From: Buttiauxella ferragutiae
Lineage (GTDB): Bacteria > Pseudomonadota > Gammaproteobacteria > Enterobacterales > Enterobacteriaceae
Direction: 5' to 3' (one strand)
DNA length: 64,000 bases
Assembly (NCBI RefSeq): GCF_001654915.1
Contig: NZ_LXEQ01000065.1
Part shown: in pieces, positions 8,008 to 16,260 of the stretch
Numbering within the stretch: position 1 is the first letter of the stretch
Layout: every line of letters begins with the position of its first letter
Program-made: the position numbers and the translations under genes
Notes under the pieces: generated by a model
Told to the model about the DNA's origin: nothing
The model's database searches: none
The model's input: the letters and a program-made list of their open reading frames with translations, nothing else

Positions 8008-9117
8008 TTACAATTTCATACACGCAGCACGCCGCTCATCCACTCGCTTAGCAAACCAGGCTGTCGTCAAATTACGGGTGATTTTTGGACTTTCGAGCGT
8101 AATGCCTGGCAACATTTCTCGTGGCAACTTCTTACCGGTTTTCTTCTCCGCTATCGCATAAACCTGCTGATATAAATCAGTTTTCTCAAAGTCGATGCTG
8201 TCGCCTTTTTGCAGTGCACGGTGAATCTGGCTTTCACTCATATCAAGTGTTTTCGCCAGCTTCCTGACAGCCAGTTCGGTGTTGCCTGCTTTATCGGTGT
8301 TATACAAAATTAAGTCGCCATCCAGCGCCAGTTTGACACCGCTGGCCTTGCTGACGGCGCTCTGGAATGCGGCGTTGCGGCTGGCGTACCATCCGGCGTT
8401 GAAATCCGCAAAACGGTAGAGTGGTTTTGTGTAATTCGCTGGGTAATTCAGTAAATGATACGTGCCAAACCACAAGCCACCGCGACGCGTGAACACTTCC
8501 TGCCGCACGGTGCCTTCCATTTTCCATGGATAGCCGTTGGTGTGCTGTTCAGCAAAAGCGATACTCACCTGCATTGGGCCGCCGGTATGAACCGGGTTCA
8601 GATTGCCGAATAATTTCTGCCCCATCGGCACCATATCGATGAAATCATCAAAAATGGCGCTCAACTGCCCTTCCGTTTTCACGTTATCCAGACGTTCACT
8701 GTAACTCTTGCCATTCGGCGATTTGATTAACAGCGCGGTGTGAACCAGGAACACTGGAATATGCATTTTCTCGGCGCGACGGTCGATTTCCTTCCAGGCA
8801 ATTTTATTCAGATTTGGCACGGTCGGGTCGGCAACCAGATTGGATTCTTGCTGCGCGACCGCCAAAACCGAGCAGATATTTTCCTCGCTTGGCGCAATAT
8901 CCTGGCTCTTAAAAGTGCTCGCTAAATCTTTCGCCCAGTTGTTACGGTCTTTTACGCTAGCGGGGATTTTCTGCTTTACCACCGTTTCGACATCAACCGG
9001 CTTTGCGGTTTCTGAAACAGAAGGCGTGGTTTTAGTGGTACAACCCGCCAGCACCAAAATGGCACCGAGGCTGAGTGCGAAAAGTCCTTGTTGCCTGCTT
9101 AAAGTCACTATAGTCAT
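8008..9117 (-). CDS. yaiW: YaiW surface-exposed lipoprotein
   Basis: A 369-residue lipoprotein. The N-terminus has a hydrophobic signal ending in the lipobox LAGC (Cys about residue 25). The body matches E. coli YaiW (GGPMQVSIAFAEQH, GLWFGTYHLLNYPA, LPREMLPGI, TTAWFAKRVDERRA). In E. coli and Sinorhizobium, YaiW works with SbmA in uptake of proline-rich peptides. The start at 9117 (GGAAC upstream) is preferred over an upstream in-frame extension because it gives a normal lipoprotein signal. In E. coli yaiW follows sbmA; here an efflux operon separates them, so yaiW must have its own promoter. Confidence 0.93.
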   Translation of the reverse strand: MTIVTLSRQQGLFALSLGAILVLAGCTTKTTPSVSETAKPVDVETVVKQKIPASVKDRNNWAKDLASTFKSQDIAPSEENICSVLAVAQQESNLVADPTVPNLNKIAWKEIDRRAEKMHIPVFLVHTALLIKSPNGKSYSERLDNVKTEGQLSAIFDDFIDMVPMGQKLFGNLNPVHTGGPMQVSIAFAEQHTNGYPWKMEGTVRQEVFTRRGGLWFGTYHLLNYPANYTKPLYRFADFNAGWYASRNAAFQSAVSKASGVKLALDGDLILYNTDKAGNTELAVRKLAKTLDMSESQIHRALQKGDSIDFEKTDLYQQVYAIAEKKTGKKLPREMLPGITLESPKITRNLTTAWFAKRVDERRAACMKL

Positions 9118-9254
9118 AACGTTCCGTTGTAATTGTTTTGTAAGGCTGGATAAACAATAACAGTTCTGCAATCTGGCGTTTATCAGAGATTGGCTGATAA
9201 ATGCCAGGGAGCATTCGGCGCGCTGACAAAAAGTGCGCTTATCTTGACACAAAC

Positions 9255-9283
9255 TTGACAGTTAATTGCCTGGTCAGTAATTT
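9255..9283 (+). promoter_or_regulatory. Promoter of the marR-emrAB operon
   Basis: A consensus -35 TTGACA (9255-9260), a 17-base spacer and a -10 TAATTT (9278-9283) point at the marR-type gene starting at 9313. The -10 box lies inside the left arm of the palindrome at 9266-9307. Confidence 0.7.
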
Positions 9284-9307
9284 CAACTGTAATTACTGAC
9301 CAGGCAA
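9266..9307. promoter_or_regulatory. Palindromic operator, probably autoregulatory site of the MarR-type repressor
   Basis: TTGCCTGGTCAGTAATT (9266-9282) is repeated as its exact inverse complement at 9291-9307, with an eight-base spacer. One arm covers the -10 box, the other runs up to within five bases of the start codon of the MarR-type gene. A dimeric repressor bound here would block both RNA polymerase and the ribosome-binding region. MarR family members usually autoregulate through such palindromes; the binding itself is inferred. Confidence 0.65.
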
Positions 9308-9312
9308 CTATC

Positions 9313-9768
9313 ATGACGAACAATCCGGGTATTATCGATAACAAGCTTCATCTCGGTTTGCTTATCCACCTCGCGAACCAGTTTAAAGATCAGTTGATCA
9401 GCCAATATTTCTCTGGTGCGGATATCACCGCAGCGCAATTTAAGGTACTGATTAATATTTATAAAGGCGTGACCAGCCCTGTTGTCATCAGCAAAAACCT
9501 GGTGATGGATGCTGGCGCGATGAGCCGTATGGTTGGCCGCATGGTCAAGCGCGAACTGATTGTTCGCCATCCCAATCCACAAGATAAGCGCCAGGTGATT
9601 CTGGCTCTGACAGACAAGGGCCAGTTGATTTGCGATCGTTTTCAGAATGAAGCGCTCGCTTCAATTATTGCCTCTCTCACCGCACGCCTGACGCAGGATG
9701 AATCTCAACAACTGGTGGCATTAATTACCAAAATGCTGCCGGATGACATCACCGCGCCACATCGCTAA
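9313..9768 (+). CDS. MarR-family transcriptional regulator of an efflux operon
   Basis: A 151-residue winged-helix protein. The MarR pattern is clear: helices TAAQFKVLINIYKG, the recognition helix region DAGAMSRMVGRMVKRELIVR and the wing HPNPQDKRQVILALTDKG. It resembles SlyA/EmrR/MprA-type regulators, which repress an adjacent emrAB operon and release DNA on binding toxic small molecules. It begins six bases after the palindromic operator and is followed 20 bases later by the emrA-like gene, so it is the first gene of the operon. Ligand unknown. It is not the ordinary emrR locus, which lies elsewhere in enterobacteria. Confidence 0.87.
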   Translation: MTNNPGIIDNKLHLGLLIHLANQFKDQLISQYFSGADITAAQFKVLINIYKGVTSPVVISKNLVMDAGAMSRMVGRMVKRELIVRHPNPQDKRQVILALTDKGQLICDRFQNEALASIIASLTARLTQDESQQLVALITKMLPDDITAPHR

Positions 9769-9788
9769 CACCGTTTAAAGGCCAAAAG

Positions 9789-10967
9789 ATGGAAACCACT
9801 CCAGAAGAACACGTTCAGCGATCCAGTAAGCGCAAACGTAATTTTATTATTTTTATCCTGATTCTTGTGCTGGCCGCCGCCGGCTGTCTCACATGGTATT
9901 TCTTGTATGCTCGTTTTTATGAGTCAACAGATGATGCCTACGTGAATGGTAATCAGGTCGCGCTAACCCCGCAAATTAACGGCACAGTGACTCAGGTCAC
10001 CGCAGACGAAGGGGATTTCGTCGAGAAAGGTCAACCGCTGGTATTACTTGACCCAAGCGATACTCAGATTGCGCTACAACAAGCAGAAGCCAGCCTGGCA
10101 AACACCGTTCGCCAGGTGCGCGGTTTATACAGCACAGCGGATAATTACCGTGCGCAAGTCGCCGCTAAACAGGTCGCCCTGCAAACGGCTCAAAATGACT
10201 ATGCGCGCCGCGAGAAAATATTCTCGACTGGTGCGATTGCCGCAGAAGACCTCGCGCATTATCGCGATGCCGTCACCAGCGCACAAAGCGATTTGGCTGC
10301 TGCACAACAAGCATTGCGTACCAACCTGGCGATGGTGGATGACACCGTTATCGAGAGCCATCCGGAAATCAAAACTGCTGTTGCAACACTTCGTCAGCGT
10401 TATCTGGATAACTCGCGTACCACTATTGTGGCTCCGGTAAGTGGCTATGTCGCCAAACGCGCCGTGCAATTGGGGATGCAGGTCACTTCTGGCACCACTT
10501 TGCTGGCCATCGTGCCGCTCAATGAAGTGTGGGTGGATGCTAACTTCAAAGAAAGCCAGATGAAAACCATGCGTCTGGGCCAGAAAGTGACGCTTAACGC
10601 CGATCTGTACGGTGATGATGTTGAATACCACGGAACGATTGAAAGCCTTGGGATTGGCACTGGCAGCGCGTTTTCGTTGTTGCCAGCGCAGAATGCCAGC
10701 GGTAACTGGATCAAAATCGTTCAGCGTCTGCCAGTACGTATCACGCTCGATGCACATGATATGCGCAAGCACCCGCTGCGCGTTGGGTTGTCGATGAATG
10801 CACGTGTGGATATTCGCAATGAAGAGGGTCACCTGCTGCCACAAAAAACTGTCAGCGCCCCTCGCTTTACCACTGATGTCTATCAAGACTCACTGGAAGC
10901 GGCAGACAAACTGGTGACGAAAATCCTTCATGACAACAGCAATGCGGTAGCGTCAAGCGCCCATTAA
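9789..10967 (+). CDS. EmrA-type membrane fusion protein (efflux adaptor)
   Basis: Periplasmic adaptor anchored by one N-terminal membrane helix (about residues 18-40). It links an inner-membrane pump to an outer-membrane channel. The 392-residue sequence has the HlyD/EmrA pattern: a STDDAYVNGN biotinyl-lipoyl half, a long coiled-coil hairpin (about 85-200), the second lipoyl half at TTIVAPVSGYVAKR and the LNEVWVDANFKESQ barrel segment. It lies between the marR-type gene and the emrB-type gene, 10 bases from the latter. Sequence differs enough from E. coli EmrA to be a paralogue. Confidence 0.9.
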   Translation: METTPEEHVQRSSKRKRNFIIFILILVLAAAGCLTWYFLYARFYESTDDAYVNGNQVALTPQINGTVTQVTADEGDFVEKGQPLVLLDPSDTQIALQQAEASLANTVRQVRGLYSTADNYRAQVAAKQVALQTAQNDYARREKIFSTGAIAAEDLAHYRDAVTSAQSDLAAAQQALRTNLAMVDDTVIESHPEIKTAVATLRQRYLDNSRTTIVAPVSGYVAKRAVQLGMQVTSGTTLLAIVPLNEVWVDANFKESQMKTMRLGQKVTLNADLYGDDVEYHGTIESLGIGTGSAFSLLPAQNASGNWIKIVQRLPVRITLDAHDMRKHPLRVGLSMNARVDIRNEEGHLLPQKTVSAPRFTTDVYQDSLEAADKLVTKILHDNSNAVASSAH

Positions 10968-10977
10968 GAGAGAAGTT

Positions 10978-12513
10978 ATGCAAGATAAGGCGGCGTATAC
11001 GCCACCCAGTCTGCTGCTCGCGACGCTCGCACTGTCGCTGGCAACTTTCATGCAGGTGCTGGACTCAACCATTGCAAACGTCGCATTGCCGACGATTGCC
11101 GGCAATCTGGGTGTTAGTGCAGATCAAGGCACGTGGGTTATCACTTCGTTTGCAGTGTGTAACGCTATTGCTTTGCCGCTCACCGGTTGGTTTACCCGAC
11201 GCTTTGGTCAACTGAAACTTTTTATCGGATCGGTGGTGATGTTTACCCTCACCTCATTCCTGTGCGGTTTTGCCCACAGTATGACCGAGCTGATAATCTT
11301 CCGCGCCATGCAGGGTTTTTTCGCCGGCCCCATGTTCCCGATGTGCCAGACACTGTTGTTGGTTATCTTCCCGCCGATGAAACGTGGGATGGCGTTGGCG
11401 CTGTTGTCGATGGTGACGGTCGTCGCTCCCATCGTTGGGCCAATTACCGGTGGCTGGATTACTGATAACTACTCCTGGCCATGGATTTTTTACATCAACG
11501 TGCCAATCGGCATTTTTGCCTCGATTGTAGTTTGGACACAGATGCGTGGGCGCGAAGAAACTACCACTACATCACCGATTGACTATATCGGCATCGGATT
11601 GCTGGTAATCGGTGTAGGGCTGTTACAAGTAGTGCTGGATAAGGGCAACGATCTTGATTGGTTCGCCTCACCAGAAATTATCATCATGTCGGTGATTTCG
11701 GCGATTGGTCTGGTGGCTTTTGTCATTTGGGAGTTGGGCGAGCGCCACCCCATTGTGAATTTGCGTCTGTTTAAAGAACGCAACTTTGCGATTGGTACCA
11801 CGGCATTAATGCTGGGATATGCGGCTTTCTTCGCTATCAACATTATCCTGCCGCAGTGGCTACAAACACAGATGGGCTACACCGCAATCTGGGCCGGGCT
11901 TGCCGCGGCACCGATGGGTTTCTTGCCACTGTTACTGACGCCGATTGTTGGCCGTTATGCCAGCAAAGTGGATTTACGAATTCTGGCGTCAATGTCGTTC
12001 CTGATTATGGGTGCATCCTGCTTGTTCCGCGCGCAGTTCAATACCAACGTAGATTTCCGCACTATTGCTGAGGTGCAGATGTTTATGGGTATCGGCGTGG
12101 CATTCTTCTTTATGCCGTTAACAACGATTGTGTTGTCGAATCTTCATGGTGCTGAAGTGGCGGAAGGTTCTGGCTTAGCCACGTTCTTCCGCGTATTGGG
12201 TGGTTCATTCGCTTCGTCACTGACAACCTGGATTTGGTCACGTCGTGAAGTTTTCCATCATGCCAATCTGACCGAAAGCGTGTCGATTTATAACCCGTCT
12301 GCGGTGGATTATCTGGATAAAATGGGTGGCGCGACGCAACAGCATCTGGCGTTGGTTGATAAAACTATCGAACAACAGGCCTACATGATGTCGACCATCG
12401 ACTACTTCTGGATTTTGGGCTGGGGATTTATGGGGCTGATTGTGATTATCTGGTTCGCGCGACCACCGTTTATCCGCTCTGGCGCACCAGGCGCTCCGGC
12501 TGCGGGGCATTAA
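10978..12513 (+). CDS. EmrB-type DHA2 multidrug transporter
   Basis: A 511-residue inner-membrane drug:H+ antiporter with 14 predicted helices, the DHA2 layout. Family signatures are LDSTIANVALPTIAGNLG in helix 1, GTWVITSFAVCNAIALPLTGW around helix 2 and VAPIVGPITGGWITDNYSWPWIFYINVPIG in helix 5. It resembles EmrB along its length but diverges in the second half, so a paralogue with a different substrate range is likely. Last gene of the marR-emrA-emrB unit; a terminator hairpin follows at 12519. The operon sits between yaiW and sbmA, which are neighbours in E. coli. Confidence 0.9.
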   Translation: MQDKAAYTPPSLLLATLALSLATFMQVLDSTIANVALPTIAGNLGVSADQGTWVITSFAVCNAIALPLTGWFTRRFGQLKLFIGSVVMFTLTSFLCGFAHSMTELIIFRAMQGFFAGPMFPMCQTLLLVIFPPMKRGMALALLSMVTVVAPIVGPITGGWITDNYSWPWIFYINVPIGIFASIVVWTQMRGREETTTTSPIDYIGIGLLVIGVGLLQVVLDKGNDLDWFASPEIIIMSVISAIGLVAFVIWELGERHPIVNLRLFKERNFAIGTTALMLGYAAFFAINIILPQWLQTQMGYTAIWAGLAAAPMGFLPLLLTPIVGRYASKVDLRILASMSFLIMGASCLFRAQFNTNVDFRTIAEVQMFMGIGVAFFFMPLTTIVLSNLHGAEVAEGSGLATFFRVLGGSFASSLTTWIWSRREVFHHANLTESVSIYNPSAVDYLDKMGGATQQHLALVDKTIEQQAYMMSTIDYFWILGWGFMGLIVIIWFARPPFIRSGAPGAPAAGH

Positions 12514-12518
12514 TAGAA

Positions 12519-12545
12519 TCTGGCGGGTTTCCCCGCCAGACTTTT
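12519..12545. terminator. Bidirectional terminator between emrB-like gene and sbmA
   Basis: TCTGGCGGG (12519-12527) and CCCGCCAGA (12532-12540) form a nine-pair stem with a four-base loop. TTTT follows on the plus strand. It lies between convergent genes. Confidence 0.8.
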
Positions 12546-12549
12546 CTTC

Positions 12550-13767
12550 TTAGACTGACTCACCTGCCGCTTCCACTGGAATATCCTGCAACGTGCGCTC
12601 AAAACTGCGCAGACGTTTGTAGATAGACATCAGTTCAACGAGTGTGGTCCACGAGCTAATCAAATACTGGAATGAGCCGCGAACCTGACCGAACACGTTG
12701 GTGATTTGCGTCATGAGTCCAAGAGTAATGGTCCCCGCAACAATCGATGGGAACAACAAGAACAGGCCAAACACGTTATCGACTTGCAGATACAGAATAC
12801 GTGCAATGTTGAAGTACATGTAATGGAAGTACAGCCGGAAATAGTTTCTGCGCACGCCGTCAAATAGCTCTTTTATGGTTGGTGGAGACGCACGAGAAGC
12901 ATCGTCCTCGCCATAAACGAGCTCTTTACGATAAGCCGCTTCGACACGCTGATTTTTGAACTCAAGACCGGGTAATTTAATCCCGACGACAGCCAATAAT
13001 CCTGTACCAAGCAAGGACCAAATAATCGCAGCAATGACCAGCCCGTATGGGATGTGCCCGACTATCGGCAAATTTGGAACGTGAGCAGAAAGAGTAACCA
13101 GCACCGGCAGGAATGCAATTAACGTCATGATAGCGTTAATAAAACTGACGCCCATATCCTCCAGTGTGGAAGCAAAACGCATGGTGTCTTCCTGCACACG
13201 CTGCGCAGCACCTTCGATATTACGCAGTAACTGCCAGTTATCCATGTAGTATTCGTTCATCGCTGTGCGCCAACGGAATACATAGTGGCTGACAAAGAAA
13301 TTGTTCATCACCCCGACAATGACTGCAATTAATGCAATTCCCAGGAACACGCCAACTTCATGATAGAACTGCTCAATCGTGACTTTATGAGGCGAACTGA
13401 GTGCCGTCTGGATTAGATCGTAGAATGGGGCATACCACGCATTCACTGCGACCCCGACTTCGACCAGGAACCAGGTCACGAAAATAATCAGCGAGGAGCC
13501 GAGAATCGACCAATATTGCCAACGGTGCGGGCTATAAATAAACCAGAAAACCGCAAACGCCCCCACACAAAGCGCGTAATAAGCGTAAAACACCAGATAG
13601 CCCATCGACCAAAAACGGGCGGCGCTGATAGGTACTTCCCCCGTCGCACCGGTAATACGCACTACCCAGTTGCCTCCGCCTGCCTGCCAGAAGACAACGG
13701 CGATCATCGCCCAAATAAAAGCCGACAGAAAAAACGCTGTCGGGCGTGGGAAAAACGATTTAAACAT
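12550..13767 (-). CDS. sbmA: Peptide antibiotic transporter SbmA
   Basis: Inner-membrane, proton-driven importer of microcins B17 and J25, proline-rich peptides and bleomycin. The 405-residue protein is all but the length of E. coli SbmA (406). It has the MFKSFFPRP start, several membrane helices and the SbmA/BacA signatures FRWRTAMNEYYM.., EGAAQRVQEDTMRF and FQYLISSWTTLVELMSIYKRL. It resembles the transmembrane part of ABC exporters but has no ATPase domain. The gene is convergent with the efflux operon. In E. coli sbmA is directly divergent from ampH; here three other genes lie between. Confidence 0.95.
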   Translation of the reverse strand: MFKSFFPRPTAFFLSAFIWAMIAVVFWQAGGGNWVVRITGATGEVPISAARFWSMGYLVFYAYYALCVGAFAVFWFIYSPHRWQYWSILGSSLIIFVTWFLVEVGVAVNAWYAPFYDLIQTALSSPHKVTIEQFYHEVGVFLGIALIAVIVGVMNNFFVSHYVFRWRTAMNEYYMDNWQLLRNIEGAAQRVQEDTMRFASTLEDMGVSFINAIMTLIAFLPVLVTLSAHVPNLPIVGHIPYGLVIAAIIWSLLGTGLLAVVGIKLPGLEFKNQRVEAAYRKELVYGEDDASRASPPTIKELFDGVRRNYFRLYFHYMYFNIARILYLQVDNVFGLFLLFPSIVAGTITLGLMTQITNVFGQVRGSFQYLISSWTTLVELMSIYKRLRSFERTLQDIPVEAAGESV

Positions 13768-13863
13768 CTACAACACTCCTGAAAACAAACTCTTATTGTT
13801 ATGACCATCACGACTCAATAAGGCTCACTGAATGTTGTATCAAGAGATGTCAGGTTTACTGCT

Positions 13864-14385
13864 TTACCACTGTTCGAGAATCTCCGCGGTAGATTTTACC
13901 CGCAACGTGTTTCCCGGAATCGTAAAGTTACGCCAGACATCGTTGTAATGCTCGATCAACACTTCGGCAAGCGCAGCCGGACGATTTGCTGTTGTATGCG
14001 CGTCTGCAGCGACAGTCATGGCATAACCGCGACTGGCTCCGTTTTTAATAGTAGCGTCCACGCAATAATCCGTTGCACAACCGCATACCACAAATTCTTT
14101 TATTTGGTGGCGATTGAGGACTTCATCAAGCTCAGTACGGTAAAACGCATCGCACGCTGTTTTGGTAACATAAAGCGCATCAATGGGTTGTATTAACTCT
14201 GCTAAAAGATCAAACGCCGCAGTCCCCTGCTCCAACCCCTGTTCAGTATGTTGGATGAAAATGACTTTATCAGCGGCGTTAATCAGTTGGTTAATACGTG
14301 TCGTGCAGATGTCCCGGTTAATACGAGGGGCTTCAAAGACCCCATTCTGCATATCAATAACCATCAGTACACGTTGGGCAGGCAT
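13864..14385 (-). CDS. Isochorismatase-family cysteine hydrolase
   Basis: A 173-residue cytoplasmic hydrolase with the isochorismatase/nicotinamidase fold. The catalytic triad is readable: Asp-11 in VIDMQNG, Lys-75 in VTKTACDAF and Cys-108 in CATDYCVDATI. Family members cleave isochorismate, nicotinamide, ureidoacrylate or carbamoyl sarcosine; nothing visible here points to one substrate. It is transcribed in the same direction as lpxP (56 bases upstream) and sbmA (96 bases downstream) but is not functionally linked to them in any known way. It is an insertion relative to the E. coli sbmA-ampH interval. Confidence 0.85.
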   Translation of the reverse strand: MPAQRVLMVIDMQNGVFEAPRINRDICTTRINQLINAADKVIFIQHTEQGLEQGTAAFDLLAELIQPIDALYVTKTACDAFYRTELDEVLNRHQIKEFVVCGCATDYCVDATIKNGASRGYAMTVAADAHTTANRPAALAEVLIEHYNDVWRNFTIPGNTLRVKSTAEILEQW

Positions 14386-14441
14386 GATTGAGCTCTCATC
14401 AAACGAGGAATTGCGGAGCGTACCACATACCTGTTTTGGCT

Positions 14442-15368
14442 TTAAACTGTATAAAGTTTAGGCTCACCCTCTGGACGTGTTTTGAATCGACGATGCAGCC
14501 ATAAGTATTGCTCTGGCGCACGCATGATTTCGCGTTCGATCTTCCGGTTCACGTACTCCGCTGCGGCCTGTTCGTCATCTAATGGATAATCTTCAAACTC
14601 GGGCTCAATAACCAGTTGATATCCTGTTCCATCTTGCTTACGGATTAGCACGATGGTCAGAATCGCAGGTTTTGCCAGACGAGCAATGGTGTAAGTTCCG
14701 TTGGTTGTCGCAGCCTTTTGCACAGCAAAAAATGGCGCAAATGAACTGCCTTTCGGACCATAATCCTGATCGGGTGCGAACCATACAGCTTCGCCTGCTT
14801 TAAGAGCCTTCACCATGCCTTTCAGATTACGACGATCCAGCATCGCTTTATTGGAGCGAGAACGGCCGCGCGTTTGAATAAATTCCATCGCTTTATTGTT
14901 GTGTGGGCGGTACATCGCCATCATCGGACGGCAGAGACCCATCACGCGGCCACCCAATTCCAGCGACATAAAATGCACACCGATAGCCATGACACCTTGC
15001 CCTTTATCACAAGCAGCAGTGATATGCTCAAGCCCACGCACTTCGAACCATTTGCGTACCCGTGCATCCGGCCAGAACCAGGCCATACCGGTTTCAATTA
15101 AACCCATTCCTAGCGACGAGAAATTCTGTACCACGATGGCGTCAACCTGCTCATCGGTGTAATGCGGGAAACATAATTTAAGGTTCTGGCGAGCAATGGA
15201 AACCCGTCGTTTGAGAAAACGCATGGATGCGCGACCAATGAAGTCGCCCATTTTCAGTAGCACAGGGTAAGGCAATTGCACCCACAACCACAAAATAGCC
15301 ATACCAAACCAGGTCAGCCAGTAGCGAGGGTGGAGGAGTTCAGTTCGAAAGCGCGGTTTACTAGACAT
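14442..15368 (-). CDS. lpxP: Kdo2-lipid IVA acyltransferase, LpxP type
   Basis: Inner-membrane acyltransferase of lipid A late acylation. It has an N-terminal membrane helix (about residues 17-35) and the HX4E catalytic motif: His-132 and Glu-137 in HFMSLE, at the same residue numbers as in E. coli LpxL. Between LpxL and LpxP it fits LpxP better: MSLELGGRVMGLC, MYRPHNN, WFAPDQDYGPKGSSFAPFFAV and ATTNGTYT are LpxP-like. LpxP adds palmitoleate in the cold in E. coli. The ATG at 15368 gives 308 residues against 306; upstream GTG/ATG starts are less likely. E. coli lpxP is at a different locus, so this copy is relocated. Substrate chain length is inferred. Confidence 0.85.
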   Translation of the reverse strand: MSSKPRFRTELLHPRYWLTWFGMAILWLWVQLPYPVLLKMGDFIGRASMRFLKRRVSIARQNLKLCFPHYTDEQVDAIVVQNFSSLGMGLIETGMAWFWPDARVRKWFEVRGLEHITAACDKGQGVMAIGVHFMSLELGGRVMGLCRPMMAMYRPHNNKAMEFIQTRGRSRSNKAMLDRRNLKGMVKALKAGEAVWFAPDQDYGPKGSSFAPFFAVQKAATTNGTYTIARLAKPAILTIVLIRKQDGTGYQLVIEPEFEDYPLDDEQAAAEYVNRKIEREIMRAPEQYLWLHRRFKTRPEGEPKLYTV

Positions 15369-15801
15369 TATCAGCTTCTGTATGCGTAATGGGTGTGTAT
15401 CGCATAAAGAAGTCACTCATTAGCGGTACAGCATAGTGCTCGTACTATGACGCCACTCGGCGGTAATAGTTGCAGCAGTGAAATCAAAGTGACTCCGATA
15501 ATACGCATTTTCTGATCAAGCCATATATAGATGTTGTCAGTTTTTTTACGTATTTCGCTTCATTGCGTCAGGATTAGGAGTTACGCACCCATTTTAGTTT
15601 AAAAAATAGACGATTCAAAACATGTTTCGACAATTTACCAGGAGAGAATGTTGCATTTGCCAGTACCTCAATAGACGGTGAAAACACGAAGCTAAAATTG
15701 TGATTTCTAACGGATAAATTTTAGTCTTTTCCGCTGTCGAAAATCAATTTCTGGACTAATACTTATTGGGATTTCCCTACAATCTTCAGGAACCTGGCAC
15801 A
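15369..15801. other. Divergent intergenic region lpxP / small secreted protein
   Basis: About 430 bases between two divergent genes. It must hold both promoters and leaders. The part near the secreted-protein gene is AT-rich. I see no further coding sequence, repeat or RNA gene. If lpxP is cold-induced, a long structured 5' leader here would be expected, but I cannot fold it by eye. Confidence 0.5.
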
Positions 15802-16089
15802 ATGAAAAAACTAACTTTAGCGTTACTTTCCAGCACTCTTCTATTCGCAAGCGCCGGCGCCTTTGCCGAGAACCCAGCCACCAGCACATCGGGAATGCAG
15901 GCAGAAAAGGAACAACTCAGTAACCCTGGTCATATTATTGATGACTGCCGTGCCGCTGGAAATGAAAACAAGAAAGGCTGCGAATCAGGACACGAGATGC
16001 GTTCTGAGCATAAAAGTGACGATAAAATGCTTAAGAAAGGCGGGACAACTGACGAAGTAACGCAGAAAGATGTACAAAAGACAAATTAA
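15802..16089 (+). CDS. Small secreted protein of unknown function
   Basis: A 95-residue protein with a good signal peptide (about residues 1-22: MKKL, hydrophobic core, cleavage after AFA). The mature part is short, highly charged and hydrophilic: rich in Lys, Glu, Asp, Gly and Ser, with a DDCRAAGNENKKGCESGHEM stretch holding its only two cysteines 11 residues apart, possibly a disulfide loop. I do not recognise the family. It lies alone between lpxP (divergent) and ampH (171 bases downstream, same strand). AGGA lies 10 bases upstream of the chosen ATG; an earlier in-frame start at 15766 would bury the signal peptide and is rejected. Confidence 0.7.
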   Translation: MKKLTLALLSSTLLFASAGAFAENPATSTSGMQAEKEQLSNPGHIIDDCRAAGNENKKGCESGHEMRSEHKSDDKMLKKGGTTDEVTQKDVQKTN

Positions 16090-16260
16090 TGCAAATTGCA
16101 CCGCAGCCTCAAACTGTGGTGCTTTACTAACCGATAATCCCCCTGAAATGCCGCGTTACGCTTTTTCTCATCACAATCCTCATTTTCCGCGTTTGCGTAG
16201 CGCCATAGAGTAGTATAAATACGATCAATATCGCTTCACTTCGTTTATGGGTTATCCGCG

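Noticed and set aside
14442..15368. Identity as LpxL (lauroyl transferase)
   Set aside because: Several segments (MSLELGGRVMGLC, WFAPDQDYGPKGSSFAPFF, ATTNGTYT) agree with LpxP and not with LpxL.
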